Source: Endomychus coccineus
Taxonomy: Eukaryota; Arthropoda; Insecta; Coleoptera; Endomychidae
Direction: 5' to 3'
Assembly (NCBI GenBank): GCA_958510875.1
Contig: OY294070.1
Coordinates: 16,297,631 to 16,361,630 of the forward strand
Length of the DNA: 64,000 nucleotides
Under the pieces are notes generated by a model. It was not told where the DNA came from, did no database searches, and worked only from the letters and a program-made list of their open reading frames with translations. Made by a program: the position numbers and the translations under genes. Below are positions 1-10,879 of the stretch, piece after piece (the first letter of the stretch is position 1; every line of letters begins with the position of its first letter).

Positions 1-99
1 ATAGGTATATGAAGTTATATATTATTCAAAATAATACATACTTGTATGTGAAATTATAGTACATACGAGGACAAGATGATAAGTGAATCAAGAAATGAT

Positions 100-960
100 T
101 TATTTGGTCAAAACTTATTTTATTTTTCAAAATAATCTCCTTGTAGCCTGATACACTTCATCCAACGTCCTTTTAAATTTCGATCCCTTCCAAATAATAC
201 GATATTTCGGCAATCCTTCAAAATAGACCTCAACGTTGGAGCCAAATCTCTTTCCGCCGTGCCATTTGGAAATAGATAAAAATCGCAGGGGACCAAATCT
301 GGAGAATATGGTAGATAACGAGCCAATTCGGAGCGCAATTCATGCAAGTTTGCCATTGCGACTGCAGATCTGTGCGCCAGTGCGTTGCCTTGGTGGAAGA
401 GCACTTTTTTCTTTGCCAAATGCGACCGCTTTCGCTTCAAATCGGGGTCGAATCGATCCAACAAACATCTCTGCATAATATACGCCGGTGATCATTTTGC
501 CCTTTTCAAGGTAATCGATATGAACGATACCGTGTGCATTCCAAAAAATTGTCGCCATGACTTTGTTGCCCGAAAAACCCACTTTGACGTTTTTCGGCTT
601 AGATTCGCCAGGACAACTCCACTGTTTCGACTGTTCTTTGGTCTCTGGTATGTTATGATGGATCCATGTTTCGTCCACGGTTACGAAACGGTCGAAAATG
701 TCCTTCTTATTGCGCTTGAACATTGCCAAACACTCCTTTGAAGTTGTCAGCGCTTGTTGTCAACAGATAGCAAATAATGCACGGCACCCATCTGGCAGAT
801 GGCTCTCTCATATTCAAAAATGTATGCAAAATGTTACCCGTTTGGTTGAGATGTCCATAGCTTCAGCAATATTGTGCATTTTAACTCACCGATCGTCCAA
901 TATCGTACCATGGATTTTGTCGACAATTTCTGGCGTTGACACTTCTTGATGTAAGCTCAG
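100..960 (-). mobile_element. mariner transposase pseudogene, copy 1
   Basis: Read on the minus strand from about 957 down to the stop at 120-122, this is a mariner-family (DD34D) DNA transposase broken by frameshifts. An N-terminal helix-turn-helix remnant lies at about 780-957, including the ARWVP signature. The first catalytic Asp is in VDETW (about 660-690). The second catalytic block reads HQGNALAHRS, so the expected Asp of HQDNA is Gly. The third block is YSPDLVPCD. The C-terminus (RWMKCIRLQGDYFEK then stop) is preserved, but about 30 residues after LFPN are missing. It would have catalysed cut-and-paste transposition at TA sites; with a lost catalytic residue and frameshifts it is dead. 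I could not fix the terminal inverted repeats. Confidence 0.88.
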
Positions 961-2429
961 AGGAAGTAGCGAGACAGGGCACAGCGTGAGTGGGGCCGTT
1001 AAGACTACGGAAAAACAAATAAATAGAAGAAGATCGCGAGAGTTCTTTCATCCTTCCGTTTGTCATTGCCGAGAAATTGCAACGTAAGGTAGTAGAGAAA
1101 ACAAATGTTTCTAGAAATTACCAATACAATAAATAGTGAGATAATACAACTTACACCGATTCAACGTAACCATGAGACATATTTTCCAAATTAAAAGTAC
1201 TCTTTAGATCGTCATGGAGTTCGAGAGTAATGAAGCATCAAACTTTTCTTCTATCACGACTTTTCACGATTTTATGTTGAGCATGCACATCTGCTGCAAA
1301 GAATGTTATCAAAATATGCAACTTCCTTCATACTACGGATATTTATAGCCTTATAGTATTATGCACCAATTATAAAAGGATTAACGATATGTAGTTCATT
1401 TCAAGAATTCTCTTGTACATGTGCATGATTAAAGCGTTTTAACGACTTTTTTTATCAGTTTGTGGTGGAAAAGTGCGCGATAATTTTGATTGGAACAATC
1501 GTTCAAAGTAATAATGAATTATAGTGCATACCAACACGACTTTCTCTTATTATGATCACATCATTAAGCAAGAATTTTTCATATGGTCTGAATGAAATAT
1601 GGCGAAAATAAGAATTTCATTTCAATTTTTATATTAATCATATAAAAAAAGTTTATTGTTCAGCCTTTCAGTGACACAACTAGAGCGTGTGAGAGTGTGG
1701 TTACATAATTTTCAGCTTAGCAGAATCATTACAAGAAAAATATTACCTAAATTATGAAATCGAATCCATATGTTCCACAGGATTACTAAAAGAGGGGAAC
1801 TCAACATTAATCAGAATAGTTCTTAGCTAACAGTTATAGAATATTAAAAATGTTTATAAAGATGGGCCTCTAGAGTTCCTGCGACGGTGGGCGGAAAACG
1901 TAAATGGAGTCCCATTTCCATATTCCTACGTAAATTCAGTTCCACTGATAATATCATTCTACGTGAATTGAGTCATGGGTTACAACATTATTCTCGCGCG
2001 ATTACAAAATTTGCATTCTATATCAACAAAGTTAGGTTAGGTTAGAAGCAAATGGGTACAGTAAACAATCATTCTTGGCTATTGTGCAATCCACATAGTC
2101 CACATAGTGTGCATAACCCGCTGTTTTGAATAGTGAAAAGATTTTTTGTAATTCAGGTGTTACGAAAAAAATTTAATTTTCGTTACTTTTCATTTTCATT
2201 TAGTTGGAATCAACGCCGTTTCCCTGGAGATAACAATGCAAAAATCGTGAGTTACCATGGAGAAGCGCCAACGTCAAGACATATTTGTCAAAATATCCAC
2301 ATTTACATCTCAATTTTGATGTGTTTAAAAATAAGCGAATCTGAAGAAATTTTGCTGCCAAGTGAATCAAAAGCAATATGTGTTTATGTTACGAAACTCA
2401 TTTTTGCACTAGTGCTAAAATGAACTCAT
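961..2429. other. No recognisable gene
   Basis: About 1.5 kb of AT-rich sequence with only short open frames (the longest, 2133-2423 +, has no recognisable domain). I see no transposon signature. Confidence 0.5.
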
Positions 2430-2700
2430 TTTAGCATTTTATTTTATATCTAAATGGTGTAGCTGAATCCGCCGGGGTATACGAATTTGTTTGAGTGGGT
2501 TTTCTGTATCTAAGTGATTACTATCTTTTATAATGTTAATATCAAGGAAAGGAAGCTTTACCTTAGAAAAAAGTTGAGAGTGGATATTTGAAAGCCATTT
2601 CTTCAGAATGTTTATCGACTCACTCAGGGAATGGAGTATCACCAGGTTCAAATTTGAAATCTTTTAATTTTGCAATAAGTTCCAAGCAATTTTTCACAGA
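2430..2700 (-). mobile_element. Penelope-like element fragment (PLE family 2, end of RT domain)
   Basis: The minus-strand reading contains LPFLDINIIKDSNHLDTEN, the conserved block after the palm of Penelope-like reverse transcriptases (FLDxxI...). The same NILKKWLSN motif recurs in the fragment near 14.8 kb, so these are relics of one family. Only about 70 codons remain and the block order is scrambled relative to an intact element. Confidence 0.6.
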
Positions 2701-2819
2701 CAAACTTGATGCGGCAAGGAAGTTGCTAAATTCCTTCAATAACCATTTTGCTATGTTATAACGTAGAACAATTTTTTCTTTCAATGATTTACAGTTGTTA
2801 TTGAAGTTATTGGAGGAAC

Positions 2820-3175
2820 TATTATGTAATTTTATAAAATATTAGTGAAAAATCAGCGGCAGCCGAACATATTTTGAATACAGGTCACACCATTTCTCAA
2901 GAAAGTTCACTTTTAAAACACAGTACAGACAAATATTTAGGTACCTAATTCAGAAATGATGGAAATGTATAAGCAAAAAAGCAATTTATTAAATTCCGAT
3001 TTATCTCCAGTTGAATTTGATTTATAGTTTAGTTGCCTCTGATGATGGCTACATGGTACCTGAAAGGTTCTCAGTACTTTAATAGTATTTTTAGTGAATA
3101 ATGGTGATTATTTCTTATTAATAGTGTTATAATATATATCCACAGTGTGAACTCTTTTATAGTTTATTCTACTTC
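2820..3175 (+). mobile_element. Penelope-like element 3' tail (PLE family 2)
   Basis: The end of a Penelope GIY-YIG open frame (…SSLLKHSTDKYLG) is followed by a hammerhead-like motif at 3039 and by a 3' sequence containing TTAATAGTATTTTTAGTG. A homologous tail occurs in reverse at 33300-33560 and partial copies near 7.76, 9.48 and 14.87 kb. Its orientation is opposite to the Penelope piece just to its left, so this is a mosaic of at least two insertions. Confidence 0.6.
3034..3078 (+). ncRNA. Degenerate hammerhead ribozyme motif (PLE family 2)
   Basis: A CTGATGA core at 3039-3045, a stem II region GGCTAC..GTACCT with one mismatch, and GAAA at 3062-3065 match the hammerhead core order CUGANGA/stem II/GAAA. 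The usual cleavage triplet position reads GTT and stem I pairing is poor, so this copy is probably inactive. Hammerheads at the ends of Penelope-like elements are known. Confidence 0.5.
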
Positions 3176-3179
3176 TAGG

Positions 3180-3530
3180 TTTTCATATGAATCCAATGTA
3201 GCTGTACCTGAAGCCTTCATCCGGAAAGCTGAAAATGCTAGGCATGTCATTTATATACAGAAGGGATAAAATGTTCCTAATATGTCCTTGTGGTACTCCT
3301 CGAACTATATACTCCCAGTCAGATATGCTACATCTTTGTTTCCATCTGTCTCATGTACTTTCTGTTTCATATCTCTTAGATAAGAAACTAGTAAGTTATG
3401 AGTAAGCCCCCAGATTTCGAGATTATCTAATTCATGGAGAAATCTGGTATGATTAATAGAATCGAATGCCTTTGAAAGATCTAGGAATAGAACACCAACT
3501 TTCTTCTTATTGTTTAGGGCTGAATAGTTC
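3180..3530 (-). mobile_element. Non-LTR retrotransposon RT fragment (LINE family B)
   Basis: The minus-strand frame at 3305-3525 reads LFLDLSKAFDSINHTRFL, RT block 3-4 of Jockey/CR1-like LINEs. After a frameshift, 3185-3300 gives a GVPQG-like stretch followed by YINDMPSIF, the next RT block. The catalytic YADD box is not present. The open frame at 3305-3595 is chimeric: its first ~25 residues belong to the adjacent hAT copy. Confidence 0.75.
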
Positions 3531-4447
3531 TGAATAGTTTTTGAGACGCCTTTAAACACTTGTGAACCCGAACCTTTCATATGTATTGCAAGCACAGCGT
3601 TTAATTCAGCTACAAAGTTGCCAACTACCTGGATTTTCCGACGTCAATGTCTCATCATTAATACATATAGTTTAAAGGCGCAAAATATGACGATTTTTTT
3701 CCACAACTACGTTGTACTTTATTTTATGTGGCAAATAAGCACTGTCTAACTGTTCACGTATGTCCACTTTGCCTAGAACACTAAAATCCACGCATGCATT
3801 CATGTGAGAAACGGAATTTTTGTGTTTCTTTGCCCTCTCTGTGATGTGTTTTAAATCATTCAACCCTTGTTCATTCGACGCACTAACCTTTTTCTTAAAA
3901 ATTAAGCACATAAAACAAAATAGTTTATTTTGTTACTGGACATCCGCACATCCATTTTTCATAGATATTCTTGTTGAACACTCTATTGTAAGTTCGGCTT
4001 TTACTTGTGGACGTGTAGTTTATTTGGAGATCAGGAATAGGCCTTCCTTTCTTTTCAATCAAAAGTTTTTCCTCAAATGAGATAGCGAGTTTTTTTTTAA
4101 GATTTTGCACACAATTAACTTCCATGATTAATAATAGACATCACTTCAGACTTCAGGTCTTCGAATTGAATTCACATACTGTACATTAAGAAAGCAAGAC
4201 ATTTACTGGACATACGTTGCTTTGTGCCCCAAACCGACGGTATAAGCGCGTATGGCGAAGATAACCGTAGTCAGTCGAATCATACTTGAAATATGTACAC
4301 TTCAGAACGTTCCCCGGAACATAGTTTTGAGCGTTAGCATTGCATGCGTCTGACGTGCGGAATAAAATAATGCACTGAATTACATGGGACTTTCTTTATG
4401 GTTGGATGGGCACGTGCCCCTGTATCCGTTAGTACCAGCCGCCACTG
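3531..4447 (-). mobile_element. hAT element, 5' half (ZMYM1/DUF4371-like transposase)
   Basis: The 5' terminus is at 4447: the minus strand begins CAGTGGCGGCTGGTA, the same terminal inverted repeat as the complete hAT copies at 33853 and 49416. Inside, minus-strand frames at 3925-4125 and 3672-3911 encode the TTF-type zinc-finger region and linker (NKLFCFMCLIF…, GLNDLKHITERAKKHKNSVSHM), colinear with 34200-34500 of the second copy. Homology stops near 3530, where a LINE piece abuts. The 3' half and the opposite inverted repeat are missing, so no target duplication can be checked. Confidence 0.82.
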
Positions 4448-4455
4448 TTAACTAA

Positions 4456-5710
4456 ATAAGATTCTATCAAATTATATTAATATTATAATAACGTTAAATA
4501 AAAATTAATGATGATAATACATTGTTCTATGCTGAATATACATTAGAACAGTGGAAAAACTTACAAGGATAGGTCCTTCTTTAGACTCGATAGAAAACAA
4601 AAATGTTACTTGGTCAAGATGTTCATTATGCCTGCCTGTTTATGTGTTATAATTTTATCGAGATCATTAGGAACGGGATAAGGGAGCTTCTAACGGTCTC
4701 TGACGTATAAGAAGATAAAAAAATACTATTCACGATGAGAAGCCCTCTTTGCATACGATGATGATGCACGTGCAGATATAAAGTTCTTTATTTGAGACTC
4801 ATCTCATTGCTAAAACAGCTGGTAACAAGTAATATACGGATTTCGCATACTATACAAATCCTTATGCACGAAAAGTAATGGTGCAATTTGCTTTCAAAAT
4901 TTGCGATCGTGTTATGGAATTGGACTAACTCTAATATAGTCTTTGATCCCGCTCGCAAAACAACTTTATGAAAAAAAGATATGTAAAATAATCAGGAAAC
5001 AATCAAATTAGGCGGGAACAATATTCAATTAAATTAATTGAACACTCCTAAAACAACTCGTTTTTCCTAGATTATGGAGAAATATAATAACTTCAATAAT
5101 AACTTGGTTTGTCAAACGCCATTCAGCCGGCACTTAATTTTTTTTCAAAGCGACAGTCGCAGACTTTGTTATTGTGTCGACAGCTGCCGTTACGGAACAG
5201 ACTCAAACAATTACATCAGATGTCGCCACACTTTGATATTTTGAAGCGCAGTAGATTATGTACTAAAAGCTCTATGCGTAAAATTCTGATCACGGAAATG
5301 GAAAGCAATGCTATGTATAATAAACGCTGTTCACTTTAAGAAGGCAATGACGTCATACTTGGTTACTTTTACAACCAACTCACTTCAAAAATTTCCCTAA
5401 ATAACTGCCGCGCTATCTTCGTCAAACCAGGTATATTCCGTTTTAACAGTTGGCAACACATTATAGAGTTGCCGATATAAGCTGTCGATTTATCAACATT
5501 GACTTGACAGTTTTAATCTAAATTTTGATAGAATTAAATTTCAAAAGTACAGAAACCACTCTGGTCAGGAATGTAATAATTCTACGTACATTTACGTTGT
5601 GTAGAACTGCGGAATGTGTACGTTTTCACATCAGTATATTAAACGGAAAAATTAAGGTGTAGGTACCTCTATTTGTTTATCTCTACGAAACGTGGATCTA
5701 CTGTAGGTCA
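4456..5710. other. No recognisable gene
   Basis: AT-rich sequence. The small open frame at 5109-5339 (+) shows no recognisable motif. Confidence 0.45.
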
Positions 5711-5712
5711 TA

Positions 5713-6970
5713 GTCTAGGAGCCAGAGCGATCTTGATTAAGATGGTCTGAACATTAACCCGATGGCACTGTGGTTTATTGTTAGAGGACGATTCAATGAC
5801 CAATTCATCTCACAGACCGAATTTTCCCCGGCTGCTAGATCTCGAGATACAGCATCCGCATTTTTTTTTTGACTGGATGATAACCCTTTCCAAGTTGCGG
5901 TTGCTTGAAGGGTATGCCATTCTTATAAACTTCCACTATGTGTCATCATTTTTTATCGTGCCCGTTTATCAGGCCGACCAGTTAAAATTGAACCGAAAAT
6001 GGACTGCTAGTTAACCCCCCCAAACCTGGTGGAAAATGTTCATTGGTGTTGGCAATTGTTAACATACCCTATGCCATCAAAAGTTATCGGTCCATTTCCG
6101 AGTAATTGGCCATTATTTGGAACAAAAATGTTTCTTTTTTTCATTTTGTGGCTAAAACTTGCAGCTTACATGATGACATGATGGCACCATGTTAAATAAC
6201 TTTATTGGAGGTCAAATAAAGATTTAAAACTATTGCCATTACTCCTCGCCTATTTAAACCCCCCAAAATCCCCTAAAACCACCCCCAGAAAAATAGGAAT
6301 AATATGGATAATATGACCAATTTTATCATAAATTAGTACATTTTTGAGATTCTGGCTGGGTTTAAAATCGAAACGGCAGTTTTTTTGTATTTGTTTTGTT
6401 TTGGGGGGTGGTTTTAGGGGCTTTTGGGGGTTTTGAATAGGCAAGGAGTGATGGCAATAATTTTAAATCTTTATTTGACCTCCAATAAAGTTATTTAACA
6501 TGGTGCCATCATGTTATCTTGTAACCCGCAAGTTTTAGCCACAAAATGAAAAAAATAAACATTTTTGGTCCAAATAATGGCCAATTACTCAAAAATGGAC
6601 CGATAACTTTCGATGGCATAGGGTATGTTAACAATTGTCAACACCAATGAACATTTTCCACCAGGTTTGGGATTGTTAACTAGCAGTCCATTTTCGGTTC
6701 AATTTCAACAGGTCGGCCTGATAAACAGCCACGATATAAAATTATGGCACATGGTGGAAGTGTATAAGAATGGCATGCTTTTCAAGTAACCGCAACTTGG
6801 AAAGGGTTATCATCCAGTCAAAATAAAAATGCGGATGCTGTATCTCGAGATCTAGCAGCGGGGAAAATTCGGTCTATGAGATGAATTGGTCATTGAGCCG
6901 TCCTCTAACGATAAACCATAGTGCCATCGGGTTAATGTTCAGTCCATCAATATCGCTCTGGTTTCTAGAC
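5713..6970. mobile_element. Foldback element copy 1 with ~500-bp inverted arms
   Basis: The left arm starts GTCTAGGAGCCAGAGCGAT at 5713 and the right arm ends ATCGCTCTGGTTTCTAGAC at 6970. The arms stay complementary, with small differences, for roughly 500 bp towards a short centre near 6290-6400 (GGATAATATGACCAATTTTA). Both ends are bordered by TA (5711-5712 and 6971-6972), compatible with a TA target duplication. No transposase frame is present; the open frames inside (5778-6014, 6250-6444) simply mirror each other across the palindrome. It would be a non-autonomous element mobilised in trans. The superfamily is not certain. Confidence 0.82.
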
Positions 6971-6971
6971 T

Positions 6972-7125
6972 ATCAGGATGATTCGAGATTTGTCACAGTA
7001 AGCAGGTAAACTTAAAATTCGTGTACGATATTCGTCACATGGCATTCTGTCGTCCGATTATGGGAATAAGAAATTTGTCACAAAGATAATTATTAATTTT
7101 AAAATACAATGAAAAATTTGTTGAT
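6972..7125 (+). repeat. Direct repeat, copy 1 (partner at 7855-8025)
   Basis: A block containing AATTCGTGTACGATATTCGT followed by CACATGGCATTCTGTCGTCC recurs almost unchanged about 890 bp downstream, with homologous flanks continuing through GATAATTATT…TTGTTGATG. The first copy starts exactly where foldback copy 1 ends, so the foldback sits at this repeat's edge. A long-terminal-repeat origin is possible because a primer-binding site lies between the copies, but the later parts of the two copies diverge. Confidence 0.7.
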
Positions 7126-7139
7126 GGTTTCAAGTTCGC

Positions 7140-7275
7140 TTAGAAAAATATTGACAAAAAATTGAATCACGTATTCTGTGCAGTTTGTTTTGACATAGTA
7201 ATTATTTCAAAGACATTTCTTCAGAATGTTCATATACCTTACTAATCACAAATAGTATTTAAGCAGTATAACAAA
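7140..7275. mobile_element. Penelope-like remnant (PLE family 2)
   Basis: Contains AAAAATATTGACAAAAAA, ATTCTGTGCAGTTT and CATTTCTTCAGAATGTTCAT in the same order as the family-2 relic at 14630-14840. It is non-coding now. Confidence 0.5.
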
Positions 7276-7444
7276 TCTTATTTACTCATCCCTGTGTAAA
7301 GTATATTATTGAATGATCTGACCCTCTTCTGTCAAGTTAATATTATGAGTTTTGTCAATTGCTTCGAATTATATTTTAAAATTCCAACCCTTCAAAGAGT
7401 TTTCTATGCAATTCAATCATTAAACTTATAATATCCTTTTATAG

Positions 7445-7462
7445 TGGCGCCCAACGTGGGGC
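7445..7462 (+). other. tRNA-Lys-type primer-binding site of an LTR retroelement
   Basis: The 18 bases TGGCGCCCAACGTGGGGC are the classical complement of the 3' end of tRNA-Lys(1,2), used to prime minus-strand synthesis by many LTR retroelements. A 5' LTR should end just before 7445 and a leader follows (7463-7600), but no gag or pol frame is recognisable downstream, where Penelope-like sequence takes over at about 7740. The rest of the element appears lost. Confidence 0.65.
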
Positions 7463-7739
7463 CAGAAAACTTGAAGGATTTGTTGGATTTGTTTATAGTG
7501 AATAAAATCAGTTATCATTCTCGTGTCGAGTGTGAAATTGTTTCATTGGGCTTCCGGTTTACCGATTGATGGACGTGGAACATTTTGTCAACATTTGAGA
7601 ATTAAAAAACTCCAGTTTAAGGACTCGGATAACATGTTTCTCGTGAACTATTATTTCCATTCGAACTTTTCATAATATCAGTGTGTGTTTCAAGCTTTGA
7701 TGTGGTGACTGTTGGATCAAGTTCGACAAAGGAGTATAT

Positions 7740-7854
7740 TTTGTTTTATAATTTAGGTTACTCTGACGATGGCTACTTGGTAGCTGAAACGTCCTCAGTA
7801 CTTTAACAGTATTTTCAGGGGATAAGGGTGATTGCTTCTTATCAATAGTGTTGT
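7740..7854 (+). mobile_element. Penelope-like 3' tail (PLE family 2)
   Basis: Carries the family-2 tail signature: hammerhead motif, then CTCAGTACTTTAACAGTATT and a GGGTGATTGCTTCTTATCAA segment also seen at 3080-3125 and 9475-9530. It is 5'-truncated with no coding sequence. Confidence 0.6.
7757..7801 (+). ncRNA. Hammerhead ribozyme motif (best family-2 copy)
   Basis: Core CTGACGA (7763-7769, fits CUGANGA), stem II GGCTAC/GTAGCT closed over a 3-base loop, GAAA at 7786-7789, palindromic ACGT for the minimal stem III, and cleavage triplet GTC ending at 7793. Stem I can form between GTTACT (7757-7762) and AGTAC (7797-7801) with a 3-base bulge after the cleavage site. The layout is type I with a very short stem III, as described for Penelope-like elements. 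Activity is inferred, not shown. Confidence 0.65.
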
Positions 7855-8025
7855 AGTATATCCGGGAGATTCGAAATTCGACACGGTATGCAGGTAAATA
7901 TAAAATTCGTGTACGATATTCGTCACATGGCATTCTGTCGTCCGATTTTGGAACTACGAAAACAAAAATAAAAAAAAAGATAATTATTGATTTTAAAATT
8001 CTAAAATATAATGAAAACCTTGTTG
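7855..8025 (+). repeat. Direct repeat, copy 2 (partner at 6972-7125)
   Basis: Near-identical over the central ~65 bp to copy 1, with matching flanks. It follows the Penelope tail directly. Confidence 0.68.
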
Positions 8026-8269
8026 ATGCAAGTAATATTTTTAAGTTTACAAAAAAATTAATATGATTGAGAAATTAAATTATTAGGTTGGTTACTTTAT
8101 TAATTCACTAAATTAGTGTCATAAAAAAATGTGTAACATATGATCAAGATTATAATGTACTTATAATACATACATTTTGCATTACACTCGGAAGAAAAAC
8201 ATTGACAATTTATACATAATAATATTACATATTTTATGGATTGTGTCCATATATATTTGAAACAGCTCT

Positions 8270-10330
8270 AACATCATGGATGGTAGTTATCTTTTGTTGT
8301 TCCAAATCTAACAATAATTTTTGTCAAATAATCTTGACTCCGAATTGTGGCTGAGTTTTTAGATTTACAAGGAGTACATACACTATTACATTTTATGTAC
8401 ACTTCTATTTGAAATTTTAACAAAACATCCATGAAGTAAAAAATATTCGGTGAACTATAATAAAAAGAGTTATTCTCGAATGAGAGTGAAAGGACTCGCA
8501 AGCGTGCGTGGCTTTATTTAGAGTTGAAGAAGCTTCAACCCAAATGTGAGGTGGAAAAGTGGCTTCTTCGGATATAAAATAATCCACCAAATAACCAGCA
8601 AAAAGCCGTTGACATATCGTCAATTGGTTTTATCGCAAGTAACTCAAAAATCGCTTACCAGATTTGGATTTAAAAATACCATACCAAAACAATAACTAAG
8701 CCACTTTCCAGTTTCACAATTTTTGTTTTTATATTCACCACTTAACCCCAACTTTTGTATTTTACGCCACCAAGACTGAGTAAGATGAAAGCGGCAACCA
8801 ATAATTGTTACGTTATCCCACATTTTACGAACTACATTATGAATGGCAATTTCAAAATCAACCACTACTTTCTCAGGAATAAAACTTAAGTTGTTAAGAG
8901 AACAAATAAACTTATTTTTTTTCAAAATCAGTCTATAAGTTTCTTCTAATTAGTTTTTTCGTAAACTAAACACTACCGATATATAGTGTCCATTTATGTC
9001 ACCATGTATGGTATTTGAATCTATTGATTCTAATGTATTTAATTTTGAAACCTTTGGATCGATTGTGTAAAATGATTAGGTTATCTAAATTCGGAAAGGT
9101 ATGACTTGTTTTAAAAAACGGTTAGCAAAGGTTGAGTCTGTTTTTTTTCAAGTATGAAAGAATGAAATGTGTTCTTGGTATCTGAGTTTAAAATGACTGC
9201 AAGTTCTACCTATATAAAAGTTATCACAGTCTGGGCAAATTAGCTTATAAACCTCAGGTTTACTATATTTATTGGTTTTGTGCAACCACCTATTTTAGTG
9301 GGTTTTATATATTTGTTTGGATTCCAAATGATTGCCATCTTTTATATTGTTAATATCAAGGAAAGAAAGCTGCGTATCTGCTTTTATTTCTACATTCGAG
9401 AGAATCAAATTGGCTATTGAGCTTGTTCAAAAAGTCTCTAGGCCAAACTTTTCGATACTCTAAAAATACTATTAAAGCACTTTAATAGTATTTTTAGTAT
9501 AGATAAGAGTGATTATTTCTTATCACTAGTGTTGTAATATATCCACAGTGTGAACTCTTTTATATTTTTTTGGATACTCATTTAATTTTGATTTTGGGGA
9601 GGTGTCAAGTTGGCTTAGAAAAATATTGACGAAAAAAGAAGAGCGTGGATTGCCCACTGCACACCCGCTTGTTTGTTTATAGTAAATTTTGTTAACTGTG
9701 AAAATAAAATTTTGTGCAGTATTGGAATGAGCCATCCATGTTTATAAGACTCGACTTACATCAAAATTTCAAATTTGTGTGGCAGCTAAAAATTACAATT
9801 CCATTTCGGAAATCATTATTCGGAACAAAATGTTCCTCTCTTGACGTTTTGTACGAATGTTCTTGCAGATAACGGTGAACTTCGTTGGCAGACTGAGGCA
9901 AAGTTGACAATGTTTTGCGACGTCTATTGTGCATATTTTCTTTAACGCACTTTAAGTCCCGGGAAGTCAATGTTTCTGAAGAAAAATCTGAAGGAAAACC
10001 ATTTGAAGCTAATTCTGTATGCAATATTTTAGTTGGTCTCTCTGTAGGTTCTTTTCTTTTGCAAGCAACACTAAAAACTTGTCTAGCAATTTTTTCTTCA
10101 GGTTCGTGATCATGTTGATTTTTTAATGTTGTTACAACAAAACTACCCGATTCCCCAATGGTATACACATAAACCTCACATTAGAACGTTTGATGCACCT
10201 CCAGACAGTTTCATTAGTTGAAGATCGATGTTTATAAAACTTATATAATTTTCGTACACTATTTGGGTGTTTCCGCATTCACTAATAATTTCTTTCACAA
10301 GCGACATTTTAAATTTCGAAAAGAATGGTA
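8270..10330 (-). pseudogene. MULE transposase with FLYWCH-type zinc finger, copy 1 (interrupted)
   Basis: Minus-strand coding relics run from about 10310 down to 8274. The N-terminal FLYWCH-like region is at 9760-10310 (GSFVVTTLKNQHDHEPEEK and a long linker, ending FSCHTNLKF). The MULE catalytic core is at about 8644-9012 (TIHGDINGHY, then VVDFEIAIHN and GCRFHLTQSWWRKIQ). The C-terminal piece at 8417-8623 includes FPPHIWVEASSTLNKATHAC followed by ESFHSH. It is colinear with the copy at 28455-29736. The middle, holding the first catalytic Asp block, is replaced by a Penelope insert at about 9060-9740, and there are several stops. In an active MULE this protein would cut the element ends; here it is dead. 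Confidence 0.82.
9060..9740 (-). mobile_element. Penelope-like element inside MULE copy 1
   Basis: The minus-strand frame at 9526-9735 reads FTVNKIYYKQTSGCAVGNPRSSFF, the Penelope RT block (…G.AMG.P.S). Further along (about 9150-9370) are FLDIN and a GIY-YIG remnant, KLICPDCDNFYIGRT. Several blocks are missing or frameshifted. Both its sides are MULE coding sequence in the same orientation, so it inserted after the MULE. I could not identify a clean target duplication. Confidence 0.7.
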
Positions 10331-10444
10331 ACTATTACTTGTTAGCAGTTAGCACGTACAACACGTAAAATATAATGATTATAAGTTTGGAAACTAGCCC
10401 CTGTCTAAGCATTAATAAGCAATAAATATTCAATTAGCCGTACT

Positions 10445-10575
10445 GATCAACATCCGCCCATCCTTTCTGTTCTTACCAAAGAAAGCTCTGTGTGACGAGT
10501 TTCAGGCATCCTTAAAATTTACCTGAGACCTTGACCGGTTCCCGTAATCAAATTATGACGAATATCATGCCCGTC
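10445..10575 (+). repeat. Dispersed ~130-bp repeat, copy 1 (partner 14903-15030)
   Basis: TCCGCCCATCCTTTCTGTTC through AATATCATGCCCGTCC matches 14903-15030 with a few substitutions. It has no coding capacity; I do not recognise the family. Confidence 0.75.
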
Positions 10576-10879
10576 CGTCGATCATCCCTGGCAAGATTCT
10601 AGCATTAAAACGACGAAATTAGGTGCCACAGTGTATATTGTAGGTACTTCATGCTAATTGTACAGCACGTTTAATTCCTAGTGCACAACTAATATTTTCT
10701 TTAGGAAGGAAAGATATCCATTATCATTGTGAAATCGACTAAAACAACTTCCTAAATAGGTTTCAGATTCAACTTTTGGTGAATTTAGAAGAAACTTCCA
10801 CCATCGTTGGCATAACTGCCAACAAGCACCCCCAAGAAATGTAATATACAATAAAGGTTAAGTAGGAATATTATGCCTA

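Noticed and set aside
3305..3595. A single 96-codon gene at 3305-3595
   Set aside because: It is a fusion across the hAT/LINE breakpoint near 3530 and not a real protein.
5778..6444. Open frames inside foldback copies (5778-6014, 6250-6444, 13483-13788, 14025-14207)
   Set aside because: They lie in the inverted arms, mirror one another and show no protein motif.
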